From: Streptomyces asoensis
Lineage (GTDB): Bacteria; Actinomycetota; Actinomycetes; Streptomycetales; Streptomycetaceae
DNA length: 64,000 nt
Assembly (NCBI RefSeq): GCF_013085465.1
Contig: NZ_CP049838.1
Location: 2,604,001-2,668,000, forward strand
Direction of reading: 5' to 3'
This document shows, in pieces, positions 42,544 through 51,035 of the stretch (its first letter is position 1; each line of letters opens with the position of its first letter). The notes beneath the pieces are model-generated. The model was not told where the DNA came from, ran no database searches, and worked only from the letters and a program-made list of their open reading frames with translations. The translations under genes were made by a program, and so were the position numbers.

Positions 42544-42683
42544 GGTGCCCGAGATCAGGAGTCGGCGACGGACTTAGCCAGATGCTCTACCGACTGAGCT
42601 ACATCGACCCTGAGTCGATGACGGGACTCGAACCCGCGACCGTCCGATCCAATGAAGTAACCGTTGCCTGCGCACCGGGCACC
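42544..42683 (-). ncRNA. yrlA: bacterial Y RNA with permuted tRNA-like module
   Basis: About 140 nt, minus strand. The closing stem GGUGCCCG (42683-42676) pairs perfectly with 42551-42544. Inside are a T-arm (42637-42621, loop UUCGAGU), an acceptor-like 7-bp stem CAUCGAC/GUCGAUG (42620-42614 with 42608-42602) capped by UCAGG, then UA and a D-arm (stem GCUC/GAGC 42599-42584, loop AGUCGGUA), and a 5-bp anticodon-like stem CGGAC/GUCCG (42646-42642 with 42573-42569). The 3' half of a tRNA thus precedes the 5' half, the layout known from YrlA Y RNAs that mimic tRNA. Location before rsr fits. I saw this in sequence; expression is inferred. Confidence 0.85.
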
Positions 42684-42697
42684 CACCGCATGCTGCG

Positions 42698-42770
42698 CCT
42701 CCCGAGATCGAGTCGGCGGCGGCGTCAATTTCTGTTACAAAGAAGTAGCCGCAGCCTGCGCACCGGGAGG
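42698..42770 (-). ncRNA. second Y-like RNA, short form
   Basis: About 73 nt. The closing stem CCUCCCG (42770-42764) pairs perfectly with 42704-42698. The 14-nt strip CCCGGTGCGCAGGC (42767-42754) is identical in the longer RNA, and the 3' strip GACTC...GATCTCGGG is shared too, while the outer stem bases differ but stay paired. An internal hairpin uses GCGGC/GCCGC and UUCU/AGAA. There is no tRNA-like module. It lies 14 nt upstream of the long RNA, probably on one transcript. Confidence 0.75.
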
Positions 42771-42787
42771 TGCGTTGTCGTGATCTC

Positions 42788-42793
42788 AATCTA
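42788..42793 (-). promoter_or_regulatory. candidate -10 for the Y RNAs
   Basis: TAGATT on the minus strand would place the start near 42781, 11 nt before the stem of the first RNA. The -35 region is not clear. Confidence 0.35.
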
Positions 42794-42840
42794 GGAGACG
42801 CAGCACGGAAGTCGCGAGCGAATTAACGGGTGCCGGTGAA

Positions 42841-44304
42841 TTACCGCTTCTGGCGCTTCCAGGGCCCGGTGATGGCGAGCATGATGCCCGGGGTCTGGAT
42901 GTTGGCGAACAGGGTGTGGCCGTCGGGCGAGAAGGTGACGCCGGTGAACTCGCTGTACTCCGGCTCGTCCGCGGTGCCGATGTTCAGTTCGTTGCGGGCG
43001 ATGGGGTAGGTGCGGCCGCTGTCGGTGGCGCCGAACAGGTGCTGGACGCCCTCGCCGTCCTCGGCGATGACGAGACCGCCGTACGGGGAGACGGTGATGT
43101 TGTCGGGGCCGTCGAAGGCGCCGTCGACGGACGGGTCGGGGTTCACGCCGAGCAGGACCTTCAGGGTCAGGGTGCGGCGCTTGGGGTCGTAGAACCAGAC
43201 GGCGCCGTCGTGCTGGACGGGGCTCTCGTCACGGGCGTAGGAGGAGACGATGTAGGTGCCGCCGTCGCCCCACCACATGCCCTCCAGCTTGCGGGCGCGG
43301 GTGACCTGGCCGTCGGTGAACTGCTTGCGGACGGGCACCGTCCTGGCGTCGCGGTCGGGGACGTCGATCCAGTCGACGCCGTAGACCGTGCCGATCTTCG
43401 TGGCGCGGGAGAGGTCGTCGACGAACTTGCCGCCGGAGTCGAAGCACTTGAAGGCCTGGAGGACGCCGGCGTCGTCGGCGAGGGTGCGCAGCTTGCCGCG
43501 CCCGTGGCGGAAGCCCGCCGGCGGGGTCCAGCGGAAGAGCAGGCCGTTGGGGCCGGAGGCGTCCTCGGTGAGGTAGGCGTGGCCGCGCTTGGGGTCGATG
43601 ACGACCGCCTCGTGGGCGTACCGGCCGAACGCCTTGATCGGCTTGGGGTCGCGGTTGGCGCGGCGGTCCTCGGGGTCGACCTCGAAGATGTAGCCGTGGT
43701 CCTTGGTCATGCCGTTCTGGCCGGCCTTGTCCTCGGTCTCCTCGCCGGTGAGCCAGGTGTCCCAAGGGGTGGTGCCGCCCGCGCAGTTGGTGGAGGTGCC
43801 GGCGATGCCGACCCACTCGGCGACATGGCCGCCGGGGCGCACCTCGACGACCGTGCAGCCGCCGGCCGCCGCCGGGTCGTAGACCAGGCCCTCGGTGAGC
43901 GGGACCGGGTACGGCCAGCTCGCGCGCGGGCCCTTCAGCTCGTGGTTGTTGACGAGCAGGGTCGCGCCGCGCGGGCCGCAGAAGGTGGCGGTGCCGTCGT
44001 GGTTGGACGGGGTGATCTCGCCGGACTCCAGCTTGGTCCTGCCGCTGTAGGTGATGACGCGGTACTTGAACCCGGCGGGCAGCGCGAGGAGGCCGTCCGG
44101 GTCGGGCAGCAGCGGTCCGTAGCCGACGCCGTGGTGCCCGGCGGCGGACGCCTGTTTCGCGTCGGCGGTGTCCGCCGCGGACTCGGTCTCCGTGGACGCG
44201 AGGGCGTTCGGCGCGGTGGCGAGGGCACCTACGCTGCCCGCCAGCGCGACCCCGGCACCGGTGATCGCGGATTGTCTGGCGAAGTCCCTGCGGGTGAGCG
44301 ACAT
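42841..44304 (-). CDS. PhoX-like (DUF839) Tat-exported phosphatase
   Basis: A 487-residue protein of the PhoX/DUF839 family. The Tat leader reads LTRRDFARQSAITG; the mature part has beta-propeller sequence with TSTNCAGGTTPWDTWLTGEET (active-site Cys/Glu region), AHEAVVIDPKRGHAYLTEDA and TGVTFSPDGHTLFANIQTPG. PhoX enzymes are calcium/iron alkaline phosphatases; some relatives are uncharacterised. AGGAG lies 6 nt upstream of the ATG. Gene stop is 48 nt from the Y RNA promoter region on the same strand. Confidence 0.85.
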   Translation of the reverse strand: MSLTRRDFARQSAITGAGVALAGSVGALATAPNALASTETESAADTADAKQASAAGHHGVGYGPLLPDPDGLLALPAGFKYRVITYSGRTKLESGEITPSNHDGTATFCGPRGATLLVNNHELKGPRASWPYPVPLTEGLVYDPAAAGGCTVVEVRPGGHVAEWVGIAGTSTNCAGGTTPWDTWLTGEETEDKAGQNGMTKDHGYIFEVDPEDRRANRDPKPIKAFGRYAHEAVVIDPKRGHAYLTEDASGPNGLLFRWTPPAGFRHGRGKLRTLADDAGVLQAFKCFDSGGKFVDDLSRATKIGTVYGVDWIDVPDRDARTVPVRKQFTDGQVTRARKLEGMWWGDGGTYIVSSYARDESPVQHDGAVWFYDPKRRTLTLKVLLGVNPDPSVDGAFDGPDNITVSPYGGLVIAEDGEGVQHLFGATDSGRTYPIARNELNIGTADEPEYSEFTGVTFSPDGHTLFANIQTPGIMLAITGPWKRQKR

Positions 44305-44480
44305 GGTGTCTCCTGAGACGCGGTGGAAGTGCCGTGGAGGGTGGCGGACCTCGGTTCGGCGTCACCGTCCCGCCCACGCCTGAACGGGAGTTGAACGGAG
44401 GGCGACTTCAGGGGACCCCCTTCCATGAATCCGTACGGATCAGGCCACGGGAACCCCAAGGCGTCCGCGCCGCGGGAGAC

Positions 44481-45908
44481 TCATCCGCCCTGCTGCGACC
44501 TCGCCTTGAACGCGGCCTTGCGTGCTTCCTTCGCGATGCGCTTGTCCGGATGCAGACGCCCCATCGCCTCCAGGACGTCCGGGGTCGCCGGGTGGTCGAC
44601 GCGCCAGGCCGCCGAGAAGAATCCGCTGTGCTGCTGGGCCAGCCCCTCGACGAGGGCCTGGAGCTCCTCGGAGTTGCCCTCCGCGGCGAGCTGCGCCGCC
44701 ACCGTGTCGATGGTGAGCCAGAAGACCAGGTCCTCGGAGGGTGCCGGTACGTCCGTCGCGCCGAGTTCGCTGAGCCACACGCGGGCGAGGCCGCCGAGTT
44801 CGGCGTCGTCGAGGACCTCACGGACGGCGGGTTCGGCCTGGCCGCCGACGAGGGAGAGGGCCTGCTGGCAGCGCAGTCGACGCAGCGGGGCGCCGGGGTC
44901 CGAGCCGCGGGCGGCGGCCAGCAACTCCCGTGCGGCGTCGAGGGGTTCGCGGCGCACCAGCCATTGCTCGGTCTCGGCGAGGGCGGCGCCCGAGCCGTAG
45001 CCGGAGCTGCCGTCGAGGAGGACGTCGGCGCCCTTGTCGGCGAGGTCGCCGACGGCCGGGGCGTGGAAGCCGGCCTCCAGCAGCCGGGCCCGCAGCCCGT
45101 ACACGCCGAGGGGGGTGAGCCGGACCATGCCGTAGCGGGAGACGTCGGTCTCGTCGACGGGGGCGGCGGGCTCCTCCTCGGGGTCCGCCATCAGGTCCTC
45201 GTCGACGGGCCGGTAGGCGACGATCCCGATCGGCTCCAGGAGCCGGAACTGGTCGTCGAGCCGCATCATCGCGTCGGAGACCTGTTCCAGGACGTCGTTG
45301 GTGGGCTCGTCCATGTCACCGGGGATGATCATCGACGCGGCGAGGGCGGGCAGCGGGACCGGGGCGTCGCCGGGGCCGTCCTCGCTGGCGGTGAGCAGGT
45401 AGAGGTTGCCGAGGACACCGTCGAGGAACTCGGCCTCGGCCTCGGGGTTCCAGTCGAGCCGGGAGAAGTCGACCTCGCCGCCCTCGTCCATCGCCTCCAT
45501 CAGCTCGTCCAGGTCGGGGACGGACGCGTCGGCGAGCACGGTCTCCAGGGCGCCGAGCCAGACGGCGAGGATGTCGTGCGGGGAACCGCCGGTCAGCAGG
45601 GCCAGGTCCTCGCCGGCCGTGACGGTGCCGGCCTCCTCGTCGACGACCTCCACGAGCCCGGCGTCCAGGGCGACCCGCCAGGCCTCGCTCGCGTAGGCGG
45701 CGGCGTCCTCCCCGGTCAGCCCCAGTACCTCGGCGGCGGGCGCCAGCTGGCCCTCGACGAGTCCGCCCCCGGCGTCGACCCGGGTGTCGGGGCCGGCCCA
45801 GCGGGCGAGCAGGGCGGCCCGGGAGAGCAACGGCGTGGACAGCGCGTCGCGCGCCAGCTCCGCTTCGGGGTGCAGCCGCACCGGCGGGAGGGGGGAGCTG
45901 TCTGACAT
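44481..45908 (-). CDS. conserved actinobacterial hypothetical protein
   Basis: A 475-residue, acidic, cytoplasmic protein (no signal or membrane segment) that I do not recognise by family. It is largely helical with Leu/Ala/Glu-rich repeats (for example DDAELGGLARVWLSELGA) and a basic C-terminal tail (HPDKRIAKEARKAAFKARSQQGG). A centre section (VPLPALAASMIIPGDMDEP) is more beta-like. AGGAG lies 8 nt before the ATG at 45908. It is divergent from the secreted nuclease, with a motif-bearing gap of 310 nt. Confidence 0.6.
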   Translation of the reverse strand: MSDSSPLPPVRLHPEAELARDALSTPLLSRAALLARWAGPDTRVDAGGGLVEGQLAPAAEVLGLTGEDAAAYASEAWRVALDAGLVEVVDEEAGTVTAGEDLALLTGGSPHDILAVWLGALETVLADASVPDLDELMEAMDEGGEVDFSRLDWNPEAEAEFLDGVLGNLYLLTASEDGPGDAPVPLPALAASMIIPGDMDEPTNDVLEQVSDAMMRLDDQFRLLEPIGIVAYRPVDEDLMADPEEEPAAPVDETDVSRYGMVRLTPLGVYGLRARLLEAGFHAPAVGDLADKGADVLLDGSSGYGSGAALAETEQWLVRREPLDAARELLAAARGSDPGAPLRRLRCQQALSLVGGQAEPAVREVLDDAELGGLARVWLSELGATDVPAPSEDLVFWLTIDTVAAQLAAEGNSEELQALVEGLAQQHSGFFSAAWRVDHPATPDVLEAMGRLHPDKRIAKEARKAAFKARSQQGG

Positions 45909-46218
45909 CGGCTGGTTCTCCTAGGGCGCGTGGTGCCACCGGCCCGCTGGGGGCACTGGGCCACTCAGCCTAGACGGGTATGGACCCATGCCGCCCGGTT
46001 CATCTCCCCGCCGGGCTGCGTACATGGCCGAAACCTTGACAAGTGGCGTGACCAGGCAGGAGATTGACGCGCGTAGAAATCCGATGGACATGTGTTCACT
46101 GTATTTTCTACGCGCGTCGCGTCCGCCCCGCGGACCGCGACCCCTCGTTGCACGCTCCACCCTCGTTCCACGCTCCACCCTCGTCCCGGCGCTCATGTAC
46201 GTCCCCGGAGGGATTCCG
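45909..46218. promoter_or_regulatory. divergent region with 14-bp GACGCGCGTAGAAA inverted repeat
   Basis: GACGCGCGTAGAAA (46066-46079) and its perfect complement (46105-46118) form 14-bp arms separated by 25 nt. A consensus -35, TTGACA (46036-46041), with GAGATT 18 nt later, would start transcription near the first arm. A single copy of the same motif precedes the secreted phosphatase at 4149. Rightwards, 46119-46218 is a Pro/Arg-rich leader with tandem CACGCTCCACCCTCGT-like units. Confidence 0.55.
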
Positions 46219-48045
46219 TTGCCGAGCAAGAAGTCCGCGCGTCTCGCCGCGCTCACCGTCGCCGCCGTCTGTTCCGCGGCCTCCACCGTCGCGCTGTCCG
46301 CGCCCGCGCACGCGGAGACGGTGGCCATTCACGACATCCAGGGCACGACCCGGCTGTCGCCGTACGCCGGCCAGGCCGTCACGGGTGTGGCCGGAATCGT
46401 CACCGGTGTGCGCACCTACGGCTCCTCCAGAGGCTTCTGGATCCAGGATCCGAACCCGGACGCCGACCCGGCCACCAGTGAGGGCGTCTTCGTCTTCACC
46501 AGCTCCACTCCGAAGGTCGCCGTCGGTGACTCGGTCACGGTCACCGGCACGGTCTCGGAGTTCGTCCCGGGCGGTGCCTCGACCGGCAACCAGACCGTCA
46601 CGGAGATCACCAAGCCGACGGTGACGGTCGTCTCCAGCGGCAACGCGGTCCCGGCCGCGACGGTCGTGAACGCCAAGTCGGTCCCGGCCGCCTACACCCC
46701 GGCCGGCGACACCGCCGCGAGCAACTCGGTCAACGGCCTCACCCTGCGGCCCGGCAAGTACGCCCTGGACTACTACGAGTCCCTCGAGGGCATGAACGTC
46801 CAGGTCGCCGACGCCCGCGTGGTCACCGCCACCGACCCGTACACCGAGCTGTGGGTCACGGTGAAGCCGCGCGAGAACACCAGCAGCCGCGGCGGCGCGC
46901 TGTACGGCTCCTACACCTCGCAGAACACCGGCCGACTCCAGATCCAGTCGCTCGGCGCGACGGCGGACTTCCCCGTCGCGAACGTCGGCGACTCCCTCAC
47001 CGGCGTCACCGCGGGCCCGCTCGACTACAACCAGTTCGGCGGCTACACCCTCGTCGCGAACCGGCTCGGCACGCTGAAGAGCGGCGGCCTGGAGCGGGAG
47101 ACGACGCAGAAGCAGAAGAAGGGCGAGCTGGCGGTCGCGACGTACAACGTCGAGAACCTCGACCCGTCCGACGCCACGTTCGAGGAGCACGCCTCCGCGA
47201 TCGTGAACAACCTGAAGTCGCCCGACATCGTGTCCCTGGAGGAGATCCAGGACAACAACGGCGCGACCAACGACGGTACCGTCGCCGCCGATGTGACGGT
47301 CGGTAAGCTGATCGACGCGATCGTGGCCGCGGGCGGCCCGAAGTACGACTGGCGCTCGATCGACCCGACGAACAACACCGACGGCGGCGAGCCGGGCGGG
47401 AACATCCGTCAGGTGTTCCTGTTCAACCCGGAGCGGGTCTCCTTCACCGACCGCGCGGGCGGCGACGCGAGCACGGCCGTCGGTGTCACCAAGGTGCGCG
47501 GCAAGGCCCAGCTCACCGCCTCCCCCGGCCGCATCGACCCGGCCGACGCGGCCTGGGCGAGCAGCCGCAAGCCGCTGGTCGGCGAGTTCGTCTTCCGTGG
47601 CCGCACGGTCTTCGTGATCGCCAACCACTTCAACTCCAAGGGCGGCGACCAGGGTCTGACCGCGCAGTACCAGCCGGTGGTGCGCAGCTCGGAGACCCAG
47701 CGCCACCAGCAGGCGACGCTGGTCAACGCGTTCGTCAAGGGCATCCTCGACACGCAGAAGAACGCGGACGTCATCGCGCTGGGCGACATCAACGACTTCG
47801 AGTTCTCCGGCACCGCGCAGCTCCTCGAGGGTGACGGCGAGCTGTGGTCGGCGATCAAGTCGCTGCCGAAGAGCGAGCGTTACACCTACGACTACCAGGG
47901 CAACCAGCAGGTCCTGGACCAGATCCTGGTGAGCCCGTCGATCCGGCGCGGCTGCGACTTCGAGTACGACAGCGTGCACATCAACTCGGAGTTCCACGAC
48001 CAGATCAGCGACCACGACCCGCAGGTGCTGCGCTTCGAGCCGTAA
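46219..48045 (+). CDS. secreted ExeM/NucH-like endonuclease, TTG start
   Basis: A 608-residue exported nuclease. The signal peptide (1-31, ending APAHAE) follows a TTG start at 46219, fixed by GGAGG 7 nt upstream; longer ATG readings put a Pro/Arg tail before the signal. An OB-fold-like domain (about 35-290) precedes an endonuclease/exonuclease/phosphatase domain (about 300-608): VATYNVENLD, IVSLEEIQDNNG, FVIANHFNSKGGD, VIALGDINDFEFS and DQISDHDPQVLRF carry the Asn/Glu/His/Asp catalytic set. It should degrade extracellular DNA, perhaps for phosphate or nucleosides. Confidence 0.88.
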   Translation: MPSKKSARLAALTVAAVCSAASTVALSAPAHAETVAIHDIQGTTRLSPYAGQAVTGVAGIVTGVRTYGSSRGFWIQDPNPDADPATSEGVFVFTSSTPKVAVGDSVTVTGTVSEFVPGGASTGNQTVTEITKPTVTVVSSGNAVPAATVVNAKSVPAAYTPAGDTAASNSVNGLTLRPGKYALDYYESLEGMNVQVADARVVTATDPYTELWVTVKPRENTSSRGGALYGSYTSQNTGRLQIQSLGATADFPVANVGDSLTGVTAGPLDYNQFGGYTLVANRLGTLKSGGLERETTQKQKKGELAVATYNVENLDPSDATFEEHASAIVNNLKSPDIVSLEEIQDNNGATNDGTVAADVTVGKLIDAIVAAGGPKYDWRSIDPTNNTDGGEPGGNIRQVFLFNPERVSFTDRAGGDASTAVGVTKVRGKAQLTASPGRIDPADAAWASSRKPLVGEFVFRGRTVFVIANHFNSKGGDQGLTAQYQPVVRSSETQRHQQATLVNAFVKGILDTQKNADVIALGDINDFEFSGTAQLLEGDGELWSAIKSLPKSERYTYDYQGNQQVLDQILVSPSIRRGCDFEYDSVHINSEFHDQISDHDPQVLRFEP

Positions 48046-48060
48046 CACCTCCGGCCGCGG

Positions 48061-48804
48061 TCAGCGGGGCCGGCTGAACACTCCGTCCAGCCAGCCCCGC
48101 CAGGCGGTCTCGTTCGCCTTGGCGTCGGCGTCCGGTGCGAAGTCATGGACGCTGACGCCGACCGGGTAGCCCCAGTGGTTGCGGCCGAAGAAGCGGACGA
48201 GGGCGCTGTCGCCGCGCAGTCCGACGAAGTACGGGTTGCGGAAGTCGACCACGGCCTCGAGGAGCCGCCCCTCGGGGGCGCCGGCCCGGACGCGCGCGCC
48301 CTCGGCCGTGTCGTCCGCGAGGCCGAGCGCCCGTGCCACGGCGGTGAGGGCGTCGGGCGCCTTGGACGCGTCGGGCCCGTCGAAGGTGACGAAGGCGACC
48401 GGACGGCCGTCGAAGTGCGTCAGGTACTCGCGCAGTGTGTGCAGGTAGAAATCGGTGTGCCGGCCCGCCGCGTCGTACTGGTTGTCCCAGTCGTCGACGA
48501 AGATGCCGCTGTGCACATAGCGCACCCACGCGCGCCGGCCCTCGTCGCGCGGCTCGACGGTGTAGTCGAGCTGGTTGAGGGTCTGCTCGGAGATGCCGTC
48601 GACGTTCTCGACCCGGTTGGTGTAGCGGTGGGGCGGGTCCCAGACGGTGACCGTGGAGCCGAAGGGGCCCTTGCCGCCCTCGCGCGGCTCCGGCTCCTCC
48701 ATCGGCCACAGCCAGCCGCCGGTCCCGGCGGTGAAGGCGTCCCACACCTGCTGTGGCGTGGCGTCGACCTCGAACTCGCGGGCGATCTCGAATTCCTTGG
48801 ACAT
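48061..48804 (-). CDS. SRPBCC (AHSA1-like) domain protein
   Basis: A 247-residue START-like protein (FEVDATPQQVWDAFTAGTGGW, PPHRYTNRVENVDG). Length is about 1.6 times a single SRPBCC domain; the C-terminal third (FRNPYFVGLRGDSALVRFFGR) is an added region. Small hydrophobic ligands or Hsp90-activator functions are known for the family. It is 12 nt downstream of an ArsR-type regulator in the same unit, the common ArsR-SRPBCC pairing. Confidence 0.82.
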   Translation of the reverse strand: MSKEFEIAREFEVDATPQQVWDAFTAGTGGWLWPMEEPEPREGGKGPFGSTVTVWDPPHRYTNRVENVDGISEQTLNQLDYTVEPRDEGRRAWVRYVHSGIFVDDWDNQYDAAGRHTDFYLHTLREYLTHFDGRPVAFVTFDGPDASKAPDALTAVARALGLADDTAEGARVRAGAPEGRLLEAVVDFRNPYFVGLRGDSALVRFFGRNHWGYPVGVSVHDFAPDADAKANETAWRGWLDGVFSRPR

Positions 48805-48816
48805 GGTTGGCTCCTG

Positions 48817-49479
48817 TTACCGACTGTCTGGTTCCTGGGTCTGGGTCTGCGTCTGCTTCTCGGTCTGCGGCTGCGGCTGGGGCAGGGGCAGGGCCTGCGG
48901 CTTGACCGTGGGATGGACGGCCACGACGATCCGGTGGTCGCGGCCGCTCTCGGCGTCGGGGGCGTCGTACTTGTGGATGAGCGCGCCGACGCCCGCCGTC
49001 AGCTCCTGGATGAACGCGGCCCGGTCCGCGGCCGAGGCGAAGCGCACCTCGCCGTCCAGCGCGTATGTCGCCAGGCCCTTGCGGGCCTTCGCGGCACCGG
49101 TGATCAGCGAGCCGACATCGCGCACCAGCCGGGCGCCGAGCGCGAGCAGCCAGCGCGCGGACAGCTGGTCCCGGAAGCGGTCCGGGTCCGGCTGCACCGC
49201 GGCGAGCGCGAGCGGCGAGATCACGTACGACGCCGCGGTCGCCCGCATCAGCCGCTCGGTCACGTTGCCCTTGCGGCGCTCACCGGCCAGCTCGACCAGA
49301 CCGTGCCGCTCCAGCGCCTTGAGGTGGTAGTTCACCTTCTGCCTCGGCAGCCCGACCTTGCCGGCCAGCATCGCCGCCGACGCGGGTCCGGCCGCCAGCT
49401 CGGCGAGCAGCCTGGCCCGTATGGGGTCCAGGGAGACGGCGGCGGCCTCGGGGTCCTCGATCACGGTGACGTCCAGCAT
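48817..49479 (-). CDS. ArsR-type HTH regulator with QPQ/TQ tail
   Basis: A 220-residue regulator. The winged helix (about 15-80) reads DPIRARLLAELAAG, then LAGKVGLPRQKVNYHLKALERHG. A middle region (95-180) may bind a ligand. The C-terminus ends in an unusual Gln-rich tail (QPQPQTEKQTQTQTQ). It is cotranscribed with the SRPBCC gene. A TTGTCCAGGACAA palindrome 29 nt upstream is a likely autoregulatory operator. Confidence 0.83.
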   Translation of the reverse strand: MLDVTVIEDPEAAAVSLDPIRARLLAELAAGPASAAMLAGKVGLPRQKVNYHLKALERHGLVELAGERRKGNVTERLMRATAASYVISPLALAAVQPDPDRFRDQLSARWLLALGARLVRDVGSLITGAAKARKGLATYALDGEVRFASAADRAAFIQELTAGVGALIHKYDAPDAESGRDHRIVVAVHPTVKPQALPLPQPQPQTEKQTQTQTQEPDSR

Positions 49480-49507
49480 GCGTCCACCGTCCCACCGAAA
49501 ACTTTTT

Positions 49508-49520
49508 TTGTCCAGGACAA
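49508..49520. promoter_or_regulatory. TTGTCCAGGACAA palindrome upstream of ArsR gene
   Basis: A perfect 13-bp palindrome in the ArsR leader region, next to a run of seven T. Typical position for an ArsR operator. Confidence 0.55.
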
Positions 49521-49528
49521 TCGAGTTT

Positions 49529-49560
49529 TCGGTATCGGGTCTTCTCGGTATCGGGTCTTC
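49529..49560. repeat. 16-nt perfect tandem repeat
   Basis: TCGGTATCGGGTCTTC occurs twice head to tail (49529-49544, 49545-49560) between the ArsR operator and the end of the CdaR-like gene. Confidence 0.75.
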
Positions 49561-49582
49561 GGGGAGGCGGCGGCAGCCTCGG

Positions 49583-50842
49583 TCAGTCTCCGGTGGGGCC
49601 GACGCCGTGGCCCAGCCGGTCCGCGAGACAGGCGAGGTAGAGGGCCATGGCGGACCGGTGGTCGCGCAGGGGACGGCCGGTGATCTGCTCGATCTTGTTC
49701 ATCCGGTAGACGACCGTGTTGCGGTGGATGTGCAGGGCCGTGGACGCCCGTACGAGGTTGAACCCGCTCTCGCACCAGGCGGTGATCGTGTCGCGGAGCA
49801 CCGGCCAGTCCGGCTGGGTGCGCAGGTCCGCGGCGGTGCGCGCCAGCAGGCGGTTGCGGGTGGGCTGGCCGACCGCGGCCAGGAGCTGGTGGACGCGCAG
49901 GTCCGTGATCAGGTGGACCGGGATGTCGGCGGCCTGGCGGGCGGCGGGAGCGTCGCCCGCCAGACGGGCGCCCAGGCGGAGCGCGTCGCACGCGTCCTGG
50001 TAGGAGTCGTGCAGACCGCCGACGGACGCCGCCGGTTCGCCGATCCCCACGCGGGTGCGCAGGCCGTCCTGGGCGGCGATGACGTCGACGAGGCGCCGGC
50101 AGTCGTCGGCCAGGGAGGCGGCCGGGGAGGTCGCCGGGGAGCCGGCCGGGCTCCGGGTCGGGAGCCGGTGCAGTACGCCGATCCAGCCCGGCGCGGTACC
50201 GGCGACGATGTCCTGGGGGTCGGCGAAGACCTCGCGGATCGTACGGAGCAGTTCCGAGCGGACCAGCGCCATGTCGTGCACGGCGGGAGCGGCGTGCCGG
50301 CGGGCGCCCGGCTCGGGCACGGGCGGCACGGTCACCTCGAACGCCACCGCGACCCGCGGCAGTCGCAGGTCGAAGCCCAGTTCGGCCGCCCGGAACTCGA
50401 GGAAGTCGCCTTCGACGACATGGGGGTCGTACGAGGCGATGTCGGCGAGCAGTTTCTCGGCCGCCCGTTCGCCGAGCAGGCGGGAGCGCAGCATCACGGA
50501 CTCCCTCAGCAGGATCTCCGTCTGGCGCTTCACCAGCAGCCCGAAGCGGCGCACCTGGGCGGGGGTGCCGGTGATGCCGACCGTGCCGACCGCCTGTCCG
50601 TCGGTGATCAGCGGCAGGGTGACCCCGGGGCGCACTCCGCGCAGCAGCTGTGCCTGCGACGCGCTGTGGGTGGCGGGCTCCTTGGTGCGGATCACCTCGA
50701 CGGACGCCTCGTGGAAGGTCCCGACCCGACTGCTGTCGCCACTGCCGATGACCGTGCCTTCGGCGTCGGTGATCAGCACGTTGAAGCCGATGACCGCGGA
50801 GGTGTCTCCGGCGATCTCCTGAGCGAGCGACGGACTCAGCAT
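49583..50842 (-). CDS. CdaR/PucR-family sugar-diacid-type regulator
   Basis: A 419-residue activator. The N-terminal diacid-recognition domain begins MLSPSLAQEIAGDTSAVIGFNVLITDAEG-type sequence (1-130: ...GSGDSSRVGTFHEAS, GVTLPLITDGQAVGTVGITG); the C-terminus (about 345-405) is a PucR-type helix-turn-helix (NLVRASTALHIHRNTVVYRM). Relatives respond to glucarate, galactarate or glycerate. Start 50842 has AAGGAA 5 nt upstream. It is divergent from the amino-acid importer operon, its likely target; control of aldarate genes elsewhere is also possible. Confidence 0.85.
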   Translation of the reverse strand: MLSPSLAQEIAGDTSAVIGFNVLITDAEGTVIGSGDSSRVGTFHEASVEVIRTKEPATHSASQAQLLRGVRPGVTLPLITDGQAVGTVGITGTPAQVRRFGLLVKRQTEILLRESVMLRSRLLGERAAEKLLADIASYDPHVVEGDFLEFRAAELGFDLRLPRVAVAFEVTVPPVPEPGARRHAAPAVHDMALVRSELLRTIREVFADPQDIVAGTAPGWIGVLHRLPTRSPAGSPATSPAASLADDCRRLVDVIAAQDGLRTRVGIGEPAASVGGLHDSYQDACDALRLGARLAGDAPAARQAADIPVHLITDLRVHQLLAAVGQPTRNRLLARTAADLRTQPDWPVLRDTITAWCESGFNLVRASTALHIHRNTVVYRMNKIEQITGRPLRDHRSAMALYLACLADRLGHGVGPTGD

Positions 50843-51035
50843 CTGCGTTCCTTCCGCCCCCGGGGCTGGACGCACCGTACAGCCGGGCAGGCGATTCCAG
50901 CCATAAGTCCGTACGAAGTGACCGGTGACGTACAGCGGGCGTGTCCCTAGCGTATGAGCCCATCACCTCCCCGCCGGGCGCACATCGTCGTGAACGGGCG
51001 GGTTCGTTCAGCGCCGTTCCGGAAGGCCCAAGCCG

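Noticed and set aside
42569..42646. Normal tRNA gene
   Set aside because: T-arm and D-arm are good, but the 3' half precedes the 5' half and there is no CCA-ready acceptor end. It fits a permuted tRNA-like domain of a Y RNA.
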